A DNA stretch of 64,000 bases from Sanderia malayensis (Eukaryota > Cnidaria > Scyphozoa > Semaeostomeae > Pelagiidae), in the NCBI GenBank assembly GCA_013076295.1, contig RQOL01000861.1, positions 682,001 through 746,000 of the forward strand. The letters run 5' to 3'. Numbering within the stretch: the first letter of the stretch is position 1; each line of letters opens with the position of its first letter. Of the stretch, positions 43,254 through 53,280 are shown in pieces. The position numbers and the translations under genes are program-made. Below the pieces are notes generated by a model, which did not search any database, was not told where the DNA came from, and saw nothing but the letters and a program-made list of their open reading frames with translations.

Positions 43254-43982
43254 TTAGAAATACCTTAAATATATTGCTACACTCTTTGGGCTTGCTTTCC
43301 AAATCGTTGGTTCGGGGACTGTACTTATAACTTGCTCAATCGCTAGACCTGATCTGTGTGCACAACACGAAAATGACAACAACTTTTGATCAAAATGATC
43401 TGAGAGTAATTGCCAAAGACCTCCATGTTTTCCCGTGTTTGCACTTTCACCATCAGTTGTAACTCTTGCAAATTTGTTGTTGTCTATTTCAAGCTCCTTG
43501 AAAATAGTTAAAAGGCATTGCAAAAGACCTCCAGCTCCGTCTTTAGAGGGTGCATGTACACCTAAAAACCAAGTCTGTAGTTCTGAGTTTTGATTCAAGG
43601 CTCTACAACTAACAAACTTGTTATCTCTCGTTGTTCTGGACACACTTCCGTCTATCTGTCCCCTGAAAACCAACGACTTCTCCATCTTTTCTTTGAGTTT
43701 CATTCTCTCAATCTTGCCAACACATTCCAGTATTTCTGCATAATGCACAGGGCCTCTGTAATGTAACTGAGAAGCCTGTGGTCTAAAAGAAGGTATCTGA
43801 GCTTCAACGCCTTCATCTCTCTGAATTGCAATAAATCTGTCGGCACTTAGTTGAGTCAGTGACCTGGCTGGCCATGAAAATGCAGATGATGTTTCAATCA
43901 AACTATCAGAATAAACATCAAATGCGAGCCTTATTAGAATCTCCATAACATGCAAAGGTTGCTTAGTCAATGTTGCAGACAA
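43254..43982 (-). pseudogene. hAT-like transposase fragment (ZNF862/KIAA1586-like type)
   Basis: 242 codons. Landmarks: ECVGKIERMKLKEKMEKSLV, FRGQIDGSVSRTTRDNKFVS, RVTTDGESANTGKHGGLW and LSFSCCAHRSGLAIEQVIS, the hAT-like catalytic start with DGS and TTDGE motifs and the CAHR motif. The reading ends at YLRYF just where the ZMYM1-like hAT sequence begins. The C-terminal half is missing. The fragment at 6050-6900 belongs to the same broad type. Confidence 0.7.
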
Positions 43983-45230
43983 AGTCTGTATTGTTTTATA
44001 ACCTATTCTAGCAATATAAACTTTAAAAAGTTAAGTTAGGCACTTGCTTAGATAGTCGGGCTATTTCCCCCTTCTAATGGTAGATTGTCATATGCCATGA
44101 TCTCTCTGTGGAATACTGTGTTATTCCATAAATCAGCAAAACGAGAACATTTGTATCTTTTGAGATAATTACAGCGAGATTCGCAAAGGGGTAAACAAAG
44201 ACTTGAATATTAGGCTCTAAAAGGTCAAGATAGTTATATGAAACAGTTTATAGATTTTTCAAAAATTTAAAACATTTCCTTTTAAATGAGAGAGAATTTG
44301 CGTGGCTTTGAGTGAGAAAAATTATAATTATTGGCTTTTTAATTACTCCACGTTTCTAAAACGTCTAAGGGACTTCTTTGCAGTTTTCTTTTGATATTAT
44401 TGAAAAACAATATTTTGTTTAAATTATGTTTTCACTTGAACATTTATGAAATGTTGAGTATATTTCTGCTAAAGAAATTTGTTATCGAAGCCCTTTTAAT
44501 GTCCATATATTGTTATGTAAATGTTCTTGTTTAGGCCTTGGGCCGCTAGAGCCCATTTTGAACAAGGTGGAAGACATGTGCTCAGTAAGTGTACAATATA
44601 ATGCCTAAGCTATGGTGGTAATATTAATTAGAATTATGACGATTCGAGCGTATATCCGTTATCACATGTTTACAGCTTAATATAAGCTAAATGCGCACGT
44701 ATTTACATGTTTTTAGTGTTGCTTAAACCAATTTACAGCTATAACAAACAATTCCAATCAGCTAATATAAGGTAAATACACTACATATATTCAATGTTAT
44801 TAAAGCGAAATTGCATTTACAACCCATGTAAATACAATAATGTATTGTATTTACATATATAGAAGCATGATTGCAGAGGGTTGAACATTAAAAAGATATC
44901 GTTTTTGTGTTTCATAACATTTTTTCAAAAAATAAAGGTTTGTCTCATTCTCAAAGGAAATGCTTTTTATTATAGAATGCAAGAAACAGTATGACATGTA
45001 TATATGCTGACTACAGTATCATAGAAGTGAATAAATGTTTTGAATGACGTGTTCGAAATGGGGAATATAATCATGTCATAAGCCCTGTCCACACTACACA
45101 AACTAACCCAGGTTGTCTCACAAATATATATATATATAGCTGTAGTCCTAATATTGGGGGTAGAGGCTGGATGAAAGACAAAAATGGATTGAAGCCACAG
45201 TGGTTTACGTGCTCGCAACTCCCTTTGTGT
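43983..45230. other. gap: AT-rich non-coding, one candidate short exon
   Basis: No large coding region. A 50-nt segment at 44535-44584 has a good acceptor (pyrimidine-rich, TTGTTTAG) and donor (GTAAGT) and one frame is open (LGPLEPILNKVEDMCS). Dinucleotide (AT)n at about 45125-45139. Confidence 0.35.
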
Positions 45231-45337
45231 TTACCGTAAGTCCTCGAATAAGCCCCCCCCCCCTTCGAATAAGCACACATCCAAAATCCTTCAAAAATAA
45301 ATAAACGCCCAGGGGGCTAATTGGGAGACTTACGGTA
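45231..45337. mobile_element. MITE with TTACCGTAA termini and CGAATAAGC modules
   Basis: It begins TTACCGTAAGTCCTCGAATA and ends GACTTACGGTA, so the ends are inverted repeats. It includes a poly-C run and two CGAATAAGC units. Related but longer copies lie at 59428-59677 and 61008-61458. Confidence 0.6.
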
Positions 45338-46159
45338 TATGAAAAGAAAACTTCGACAGCGAAATAAAACCAGGTAGACAACAAGGTTTCAGATAATTAA
45401 GACCCAGTTAACCATGGCCCACGTCGAGTACGAAAGCGAATAACAAATGTGGCAAAACATGCGCACAAAAATGACGATGAAAAAGAAAAAACAGAAACTG
45501 ATACTGATTCAAACACCAATTCACAAGAAGACTGTGCCTGGGCATGGCTGTCATCTTCATATGATACAGCGCACGACTCTGATTGTGATTTTAACATTTA
45601 AAATGTATGCTACTGTCATTTGTAGGTATTTGCTCGGTTTATTTCGATCTTCAAAAGGGAGTCATAATTTACCGATGACGTCATCATTTAACATTTGACG
45701 GTCTATATCTCAAAGACCAACAGTCCCATGGGGTTACTGTTTTAGAGTTTTCTGCGTATTTTTAGATTGTCTATTTAATGGCGCAAACAGATTTGAAATA
45801 CATCGATTTTCAGTTTTGCTTGACTGTTAATTATTTAATGAGCTGCCCACGTGACCGGAAGTGAAATTTTGATTGGTATCTGGCGGATTTGAATTCTCTG
45901 GCGTACTGGCTTTATGGAACAGTTTACAGAACCTTGACAGCATCTGTGGTTAGTTAGTTATGGTTATTTTCCTGTCTATAGCATTTTTGCTTCAAGTTTC
46001 CCTAAAAGTACTATTTGGCTGTGCCATGCATGATACCATGTATAATTACACATGATGCTGAAATGGTACCAAAACTTTCTTTCTCTTTATGGGACATTTT
46101 TTTGGATGGTTCTTCTTTGAAGACTTGAGTAAACGATGTAGCTATTGTGAAACCTATCT
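45338..46159. other. gap: no supported gene
   Basis: The open frames at 45397-45698 are low-complexity (Ser- or Lys-rich) on both strands. No domain or TIR was recognised; the GATGACGTCATC palindrome near 45674 resembles those in the Academ-like TIRs. Confidence 0.35.
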
Positions 46160-46162
46160 GTA

Positions 46163-46319
46163 TAGACAGGGAATTTATCATAACATTCTAGCAAATCGGG
46201 TAACGGAAAATCTGAAGGCAGTTCTGGTATCTGTGAGGGAAGGCGGTCATTTTAAGCCTTGGGAACATTCTGGAAAATTAGCCATTGTGACGTAATCGAT
46301 GACGTCATGTGACCACGGT
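46163..46319. repeat. left TIR of second Academ-like element, outer part
   Basis: Pairs with 58624-58780. It ends in the BEL target ACGGT (46315-46319). The inner part of the same TIR is at 52681-52847. Confidence 0.85.
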
Positions 46320-46749
46320 TGTTGGGGAACCTCGCGACCTGCGTGACCCGCGCATTAATACGGCATAATCTGATGATTATTATTCTTACAGTTGGCGTAT
46401 CAAACTATTAATCATTGTGATTTTACTCCAGGAGCTTGGAAACTAATTAATAGCCAGTTAGGAATTTATTGACGTAAATTGATTGCATATTGTAACTTGG
46501 TCTATTCGCATTGGACGGTCTAATTTTGTAACTCTTGCGTGATTGGTAGATTTTATAACATTATTTCCTCTTATGTAATCCTTAACATGAATCATATCAG
46601 CGTGTTTTAGAGTTCGATTTTTTACTGTTAGAGTATGATGTGGATGAAAACAGTGAGCTAGAAAACCAAATTGTTGTACTTGATCTTCGTGAGTTCTTAG
46701 TAATATTCAAAGTCTGGAATCAGCAAGGGAGACGGGTAGAATCTCCACA
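46320..46749 (+). repeat. 5' LTR of the BEL element
   Basis: 430 bp; three differences from 52250-52680 (A/G near 46510, G/A near 46693, one T fewer near 46607). Confidence 0.93.
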
Positions 46750-46778
46750 TAAATGGTCCACCGAGCTACGGATTTTGA

Positions 46779-47615
46779 TTGAGTAAAATGGAAAGTATTG
46801 AGAAATCTAAGAAGAAACGTAGGGCGTACAGAGCAGTTTCGACGAGATTGGTTAACAAAGCCGAAGAAATTCTCGCGGAGGAGTTAAGTATAGATAGACA
46901 CGGAAAGCTACAACAAGTGTTTGAAGAACTAAGGGACAAAAGGTACGTTCTTAAGCAACTTGATGAAGAGATTTTAGATTTATTGATCGACAACGATATT
47001 GACGATGAAACGTGTGAGAATGAAGGAACGGAGGCCAGTGCATTACAGGAAAAAGTTGGAATATGTTTAAAACCAATCGAAAATGCGTTGGAACCAAAAG
47101 AGCAAGATATGAAATCTTCGAGAATCGTAAGCAGGGCGAGTTCGCTGGAAAGTTTAACGTCTAGCATCGTGGAGGAGATAAATGCCCAGGGGCGAAAAGT
47201 GAAACTGCCGAAACTGGAACTGAAAAAATTTGGTGGGAACATTGCTGAATGGCAAGAGTTCTGGGATGGGTTTCGTAGTGCTGTTCATGACGATCCTACC
47301 CTGGCCAAAGTGGATAAGTTTAAATATTTGAGAAGCTATTTGGTAGAGCCAGCCAGAAGCGTTGTAACGGGATTTTCCTTGACCGATGCAGATTACGATT
47401 CTGCGGTGGAGCTTTTACGGAAACGCTATGCAAAGCCGAGCGTGATTAAGCGGGCACACCTAAATGACATCATTAACTTGGCCCCAGTCTTCAGCGACAG
47501 GAACGTGCCTCGTTTGAGAAATTTGCATGACCAGATCGAGACGCATTTTAGAGCCATGGAAGCACAAGGAATTCCAAAGGAAACTTACTCGAGCGTGATC
47601 GTGCAGTTGTTTTGA
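46779..47615 (+). CDS. BEL gag (N-terminal and DUF1759-like region)
   Basis: 278 aa from the ATG at 46786 (in frame with 46779). A coiled-coil-like charged N-terminus (residues 1-80) is followed by the DUF1759-like core: KLPKLELKKFGGNIAEWQEF, KFKYLRSYLVEPARSVVTGF and YDSAVELLRKRYAKP. The frame stops at 47615 within SSVIVQLF, while the family sequence continues in the pol frame (RAVVLSKIPENIRN) directly after. BEL elements usually have one continuous gag-pol frame, so this is either a single-base change in this copy or a genuine frameshift site. Confidence 0.85.
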   Translation: MSKMESIEKSKKKRRAYRAVSTRLVNKAEEILAEELSIDRHGKLQQVFEELRDKRYVLKQLDEEILDLLIDNDIDDETCENEGTEASALQEKVGICLKPIENALEPKEQDMKSSRIVSRASSLESLTSSIVEEINAQGRKVKLPKLELKKFGGNIAEWQEFWDGFRSAVHDDPTLAKVDKFKYLRSYLVEPARSVVTGFSLTDADYDSAVELLRKRYAKPSVIKRAHLNDIINLAPVFSDRNVPRLRNLHDQIETHFRAMEAQGIPKETYSSVIVQLF

Positions 47616-50600
47616 GCAAGATCCCGGAGAATATTCGAAATAATATGATCAGATTTGGAGAAAACCACATGGAATGGAATTTGGATCAAATGTTACATGC
47701 CTTGGGTAAGGAACTGGACGTTCTGGAAGGGTATGTACCTCTTTTAAATTGTAATCAGAATGGCCTAAGAAGACCAGAGTACACGAGGCCTAATAAGCCT
47801 CAACAAGACAGGCCCACAACGGCCTCAGCCTTGATCGCAGCCAAGGGAGGGCAGCCTAAGTGCACGTTTTGCTTAGGAAGCCACCCTTCAGAGAGCTGTG
47901 AAACTGTAAAGGACCCTGAGTCTCGTAGAAAAGTGTTGATTAAGTATGCTAAGTGTTTTAGTTGTTTTAAACCAGGGCATAGATATTTTAAGTGTTCAGC
48001 TAAGGTCAAATGTGACCACTGTAAGGGCAATCATCATCAGCTGATTTGCAACAGCACCACTGCTGATGCTGCGCCTAAGGAAACGCGCCCCCAAGCCACT
48101 GCACCTGCCATGGATCCCAATGCTGCTGCCTGGGTTGGTGTTGGTAACACCAGCTCAGGAGGGCAAGTAGCTTTGCAGACAGCACTGGCTGTGGTGAATG
48201 GAAATAGGGAGAAGATAGTGCGAGTTCTGTTTGATACCGGGAGCCATAAAACATTCATCACGTCAGAAGCTGTAGGCAAGCTAGGATTGGAGCCTGTGAG
48301 GAGTGAAAGGTTGGGAATCAAGGCATTTGGGAGCAAGGAACCGGATGTAGCATGTAGAGATGTGGTCAATTTGTCTCTAGGAGGGGTGAGAGGAAAGAAG
48401 AATGTGTCCATTGAGGCATATGTCGTAGATGATATTTCTTCCATCCAGAATATACATGTAGAGCATGTTAAAAAGAATTATGAATATTTATCTCATGTAT
48501 ACTTTTCAGATGTTTGCAGGGACAAGGAAACTTTGCTAATCGATTGTCTTGTAGGTTCAGATTTTTTCTGGGCATTTCAAGAGGACCACTCAATACGAGG
48601 GGGGCCTAATGAGCCAGTCGCTGTCAAGACCACACTTGGGTGGGTTTTGTCAGGACCACTGAAGGGGAAGAACTCAGTTTCTTCGTTTGATAATAACGTT
48701 GATCTTATCATTAATGCCATGCGCGTCTCATCTGAGGTTAAGCCTGATGTAGATTTTAACGTCCACAAATTGTGGGATCTGGATAGCATTGGCATACGAG
48801 AAAGGGACCCTGTTCATGAATTAACCCTTGATAACATTTCTTTCACAGGAAAACGTTACTCTGTAGGTCTGCCATGGAAGGCGGGGCAAAATAATTTGCC
48901 TTCCAATTATAATATCAGCTTGCTAAGGTTAAATAATCAGGTTAGGAAATTAAAGCAGACTCCTGACGTCTTGCAGAAATATGAAGACGTAATCCAGCAG
49001 CAAGTACACGATGGAATCATTGAGCAGGTTTCTGAGCTGGAACCTGCTGGGAAAGTGCATTATCTCCCACATAGGGCAGTTGTTCGAGAGGATGCAGAAA
49101 CCACAAGGGTCCGTATTGTGTACGATGCTTCCTGTAAGGATAGGAAAATTGGTGTATCCCTCAATGACTGTCTCCATGTTGGTCCAGCACTAACCCCCCT
49201 GATCTTTGACGTGCTGCTCAGGTTTAGGTGCCACCCTGTAGCTTTGGTCGGGGATATTGAAAAGGCATTTTTAAATATTGACATACATCCCCAGGATCGT
49301 GATTGCCTACGTTTTTTGTGGTACAAGGATGTCAATGCTGCAGAGCCAGAAGTAAGAGTCTATAGGTTCAACTGGGTAGTGTTTGGATGCAATTCATCAC
49401 CCTTTCTCTTGAATTGTGTACTTCGTCATCATATCAATAAGTATGTAGAGAAGGACCCCGAGTTTGTGGGGAAGTTAATCGGAGGATTCTTTGTAGATGA
49501 TTTGGTTGTAAGCTGTAAGGATCCCCAGGAGGCCCTTTCATTGCATGTGAAGGCGAAGGAGAGAATGAAGGAAGGCGGGTTTACCCTGAGAAAGTGGAAG
49601 ACGAGCGACAAGAAACTGGCAGAAGAGATTTGGCAGAGAGAAGGTGAGGTGAAACAGAAGTTGGAAGATCAGTCTTACACAAAGGAGACCCTTGGAGCCC
49701 AAGTGAACGAGAAAGGAAAGACGAAGGTACTTGGATTAGCGTGGGATAACGAGAAGGATGAGATAGAGTTCGACCTAGCAAAGATAGGTAAAATGAATGA
49801 AACGAAGCCAACTAAGAGAGGTATTTTGAGTATTTTGGCATCCGTGTTCGATCCACTTGGTCTGATAAGTCCCATAGCAGTGTCTGCCAAAATTCTATTC
49901 CAAGAACTGTGTGTAGAGACGCTTGGGTGGGATGATCCCCTCCCTGAAGAGAAGAGTGTGAGATGGGAGGCATGGTTGAGAGACTTGCTAGATACAAGAT
50001 CTGTTACAGTTTCTAGGTGTATGCTAGATAATGTCAAGGGTGACATTCTCAAGCGTGAAATACATGGCTTTGCTGATGCCAGCAAAAAGGCATATTGCGC
50101 CATGGTATATCTTGTTTGCTACTCGACCAAAGGTATTTATACCAAACTTCTTGCTGCAAAGACAAGAGTAGCACCATTGAAGACCCTTAGCATCCCTAGA
50201 CTAGAATTAATGTCGGCAAGAGTGCTAGCCAACTTGGTCAAAACTGTCACAGATGCATTGAGCCAGGAAATTAAGGTAGATTGTGTGAGATATTGGCTGG
50301 ACAGCAAGACTGCTCTCTATTGGATTTACAACAATGGAGAGTGGAAACAGTTTGTCCAGCACAGAGTGAACGAAATCTTGCAAAAGTCTAAAAAAGAAGA
50401 ATGGGGGCATGTGTCAGGTGTTCATAACCCAGCAGATCTAGGATCTAGGGGGGCCACGGCCAGCTACTTGAAGACGAGTGAATCCTGGTGGGAAGGTCCC
50501 AAATGGCTGAGAATGGGAGAGGAACATTGGCCCACTATGTTTTCCCCTGAGGATTCTGGTGAGGTAGGCAGTGAGAGAAGAAAGATGAATGTAATGTTGG

Positions 50601-52228
50601 CAGTTGAAGTAGAGCAGACAGGAATTGGAAATGTAATCAATATTGAGAGGTATGGAAGCCTGAGGAAATTGTTGAATGTCACCGCATATGTCCAAAGATT
50701 TGTGAGAAATTTGAAGAGTAAAAAGGCAGGGAATGAGGTGTGCAAGGATGGAATGCTGAGTGTAGAAGAGATTGAGGCTGCAGAGAGTATTTGGATTAGA
50801 GAGGTGCAAAATCAACTCAAAAGAGAATCCGGTTACAAGAACATGTCTATACAGCTCGGCATAGAGAGTGAGAATGGAGTGTTAGTGTGTAAGGGAAGAC
50901 TAGGAGAGTCGGACTTGGATTTTAGATCCAAATATCCCATCATTTTGCCAAAGGCCAATCCTTTCACAGACCTAGTGATCAGAGAGTGTCATCATAAGGT
51001 GCATCACAATAAATTGAGATCTACTTTGGCAGAATTAAGGTCAAGATTTTGGGTGCCACAAGGGAGACAGCAAGTGAAAAAGGTAATAGGAAAATGCCAC
51101 ACATGTAAAAGGTTGGAAGGGAAGTTGTTCCAGTCACCACCTGTTGCAGAACTTCCTGGGTTCAGGGTCAATGAAGACCGACCATTCGCAAATACAGGCA
51201 TAGATTTTGCGGGCCCATTGTACGTAAAGGGAGAGAAGGGTGAAATAAAGAAAGTTTACATCGCGCTTTTTACATGCTGTGTGACGAGAGCTGTCCACTT
51301 GGAATTAGTGAATGATTTGAATGCCATCACATTCTCTAATTGCTTTAGAAGGTTCTGTTCCAGGAGAGGCACTCCAAGACTAGTTAACACTGATAATGCT
51401 AAGACTTTTAAGGCTGCTGCAAATCTCATGAAGAAATTATTCAAGGACAACGACTTTAATTCATTCCAGCAAGCAAACAGAATCAAATGGAGATTTAATC
51501 TGCCACGTTCACCTTGGTGGGGTGGCTACTTTGAGAGGATGGTAGGAAGTGTAAAGCGTTGCTTGCGTAAAGTCTTAGGGAATGCTAGGTTAACATCAGA
51601 TGAGCTAACTACAGTCTTGGTCGAAGTAGAGGGTACATTGAATTCTAGGCCTCTTACTTATTTGTACGATGAGTTGGGTGAGGTACTGACCCCATCTCAT
51701 CTTATTCACGGCTTTAGATTATCGTCTTTACCTGGAGACATAGATCTAACTGATTATTCAGATAATACCCAGGATAAGTTAACAAAACGATTTGTTTATG
51801 TCTCTAAAAAGCTTTCTCATTTTTGGAACCGATGGAGAAAAGAATACCTCACAGACCTCAGAGAGTTCCACAAAATGACAACAATCAACATCAAACCCAT
51901 TGCGAAGGGAGATCTAGTACTTCTTCATGAAGATAATGTGAAAAGAAGCTTATGGAAGACAGGACTAGTGGAAGATCTGATTATCGGAAAGGATGGGAAG
52001 TGCAGAGGAGCTGTTGTGAGGAAGGTAAGTAGTAGAGGTAAGTTAGAAACTTTAACCAGACCTTTGCAAAAACTTGTTCCATTAGAGATATCATCACATG
52101 AGTGTGAGAAGACTGTGGGAAAGCAGAAAGAGCGAGTAGAGAATGAGAGTGCAGACAGGAGCCGACCAACTCGGGCGGCAGCTAGGGATGCACGGTGGAA
52201 GTCGCGCTTATGCTTACTTGACCCGTAA
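47612..52228 (+). CDS. BEL gag C-terminus and pol polyprotein
   Basis: 1538 codons open without an ATG start, overlapping the gag frame by 4 nt. Domains in order: zinc knuckles CTFCLGSHPSESC, CFSCFKPGHRYFKC and CDHCKGNHHQLIC (residues about 88-150); aspartic protease VLFDTGSHKTFITSEA (about 205); reverse transcriptase with RIVYDASCK, ALVGDIEKAFLNIDI and FFVDDLVVS (about 500-635); A17/RNase H region with GFADASKKAYCAMVY and RYWLDSKTALYWI (about 820-905); integrase zinc domain HHKVHHNK ... CHTCKR and core residues in TGIDFAGPLY, LVNTDNAKTF and SPWWGGYFERM (about 1125-1315); DUF5641-like tail KGDLVLLHEDNVKRSLWK (about 1430). No internal stop. It would need readthrough or frameshifting from gag. 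Confidence 0.9.
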   Translation: MSKIPENIRNNMIRFGENHMEWNLDQMLHALGKELDVLEGYVPLLNCNQNGLRRPEYTRPNKPQQDRPTTASALIAAKGGQPKCTFCLGSHPSESCETVKDPESRRKVLIKYAKCFSCFKPGHRYFKCSAKVKCDHCKGNHHQLICNSTTADAAPKETRPQATAPAMDPNAAAWVGVGNTSSGGQVALQTALAVVNGNREKIVRVLFDTGSHKTFITSEAVGKLGLEPVRSERLGIKAFGSKEPDVACRDVVNLSLGGVRGKKNVSIEAYVVDDISSIQNIHVEHVKKNYEYLSHVYFSDVCRDKETLLIDCLVGSDFFWAFQEDHSIRGGPNEPVAVKTTLGWVLSGPLKGKNSVSSFDNNVDLIINAMRVSSEVKPDVDFNVHKLWDLDSIGIRERDPVHELTLDNISFTGKRYSVGLPWKAGQNNLPSNYNISLLRLNNQVRKLKQTPDVLQKYEDVIQQQVHDGIIEQVSELEPAGKVHYLPHRAVVREDAETTRVRIVYDASCKDRKIGVSLNDCLHVGPALTPLIFDVLLRFRCHPVALVGDIEKAFLNIDIHPQDRDCLRFLWYKDVNAAEPEVRVYRFNWVVFGCNSSPFLLNCVLRHHINKYVEKDPEFVGKLIGGFFVDDLVVSCKDPQEALSLHVKAKERMKEGGFTLRKWKTSDKKLAEEIWQREGEVKQKLEDQSYTKETLGAQVNEKGKTKVLGLAWDNEKDEIEFDLAKIGKMNETKPTKRGILSILASVFDPLGLISPIAVSAKILFQELCVETLGWDDPLPEEKSVRWEAWLRDLLDTRSVTVSRCMLDNVKGDILKREIHGFADASKKAYCAMVYLVCYSTKGIYTKLLAAKTRVAPLKTLSIPRLELMSARVLANLVKTVTDALSQEIKVDCVRYWLDSKTALYWIYNNGEWKQFVQHRVNEILQKSKKEEWGHVSGVHNPADLGSRGATASYLKTSESWWEGPKWLRMGEEHWPTMFSPEDSGEVGSERRKMNVMLAVEVEQTGIGNVINIERYGSLRKLLNVTAYVQRFVRNLKSKKAGNEVCKDGMLSVEEIEAAESIWIREVQNQLKRESGYKNMSIQLGIESENGVLVCKGRLGESDLDFRSKYPIILPKANPFTDLVIRECHHKVHHNKLRSTLAELRSRFWVPQGRQQVKKVIGKCHTCKRLEGKLFQSPPVAELPGFRVNEDRPFANTGIDFAGPLYVKGEKGEIKKVYIALFTCCVTRAVHLELVNDLNAITFSNCFRRFCSRRGTPRLVNTDNAKTFKAAANLMKKLFKDNDFNSFQQANRIKWRFNLPRSPWWGGYFERMVGSVKRCLRKVLGNARLTSDELTTVLVEVEGTLNSRPLTYLYDELGEVLTPSHLIHGFRLSSLPGDIDLTDYSDNTQDKLTKRFVYVSKKLSHFWNRWRKEYLTDLREFHKMTTINIKPIAKGDLVLLHEDNVKRSLWKTGLVEDLIIGKDGKCRGAVVRKVSSRGKLETLTRPLQKLVPLEISSHECEKTVGKQKERVENESADRSRPTRAAARDARWKSRLCLLDP

Positions 52229-52249
52229 CCCGGGTCAAGGAGGGGGGTA

Positions 52250-52680
52250 TGTTGGGGAACCTCGCGACCTGCGTGACCCGCGCATTAATACGGCATAATC
52301 TGATGATTATTATTCTTACAGTTGGCGTATCAAACTATTAATCATTGTGATTTTACTCCAGGAGCTTGGAAACTAATTAATAGCCAGTTAGGAATTTATT
52401 GACGTAAATTGATTGCATATTGTAACTTGGTCTATTCGCGTTGGACGGTCTAATTTTGTAACTCTTGCGTGATTGGTAGATTTTATAACATTATTTCCTC
52501 TTATGTAATCCTTAACATGAATCATATCAGCGTGTTTTTAGAGTTCGATTTTTTACTGTTAGAGTATGATGTGGATGAAAACAGTGAGCTAGAAAACCAA
52601 ATTGTTGTACTTGATCTTCGTGAATTCTTAGTAATATTCAAAGTCTGGAATCAGCAAGGGAGACGGGTAGAATCTCCACA
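52250..52680 (+). repeat. 3' LTR of the BEL element
   Basis: 431 bp, preceded by an AGGGGGG purine tract and followed by the ACGGT duplication. Confidence 0.93.
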
Positions 52681-52847
52681 ACGGTCACAAGAAATCCGAC
52701 CTCCGAATATCCGACCGCTGATTACTTCATTGGAAAGAGTATCAAAAAGTGAACAAATAATTATGAAACACTAATATAATTTGACTTATATTTCGAGAGA
52801 TACAGCCATTTCAAAAGTGTCAAAAAATTCAAAATGGCGGATAGCAA
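52681..52847. repeat. left TIR of second Academ-like element, inner part
   Basis: Pairs with 58462-58628 and continues the TIR begun at 46163. Its first five bases repeat the BEL target. Confidence 0.85.
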
Positions 52848-53280
52848 TTCTGAGAATAAGTCAATTTGCCAGCCAATAATTGTCAATATAGCACGAATGA
52901 TGAATTCTGACATGTCAGATTTGTCAGACAAATCATAATTTTCTAAAAATTGTTACCAGAAATGATATTATTTGTTTGAATTTACCGTTGTTTCTGTTCA
53001 CACTTAATCAATACAATAATGGCTTCCCATGTTTGATGGTGGGTTTTGAGTTTCCTTTCAATCCTACCTCTGTGAAAAGTCATAAGTGTCACTTTGTATT
53101 AATCACACCACCCTCAAAACACCATGTGTGGTAGAAATGCTTTCTATTTATCAGAAACACGCTCTGTGAGGCGAGCAGTCTTTCTTTTTGAACAACATAT
53201 TTATGCTATTTGGGACGCGAGTCAAATTAATTCAAAATGTAGATACATGCTGGCTTTGAAAGATGCCTTAGTATTAAAGA
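52848..53280. other. 5' leader of the second Academ-like gene
   Basis: Non-coding between TIR and first ATG (53281). Corresponds in position to 24530-24891 of the intact element. No promoter motif was assigned. Confidence 0.4.

Larger units (their letters stand above)
46320..52680 (+). mobile_element. nearly intact BEL/Pao LTR retrotransposon
   Basis: LTRs 46320-46749 (430 bp) and 52250-52680 (431 bp), TGTTGG...CCACA, differ at three positions by eye (two substitutions and one T). The duplication ACGGT flanks it (46315-46319, 52681-52685). Primer-binding site from 46754 (TGGTCCACCGAGC) and purine tract before the 3' LTR (52238-52247). Gag and pol are complete but in two frames. Recent insertion into the TIR of an Academ-like element. 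Confidence 0.95.
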
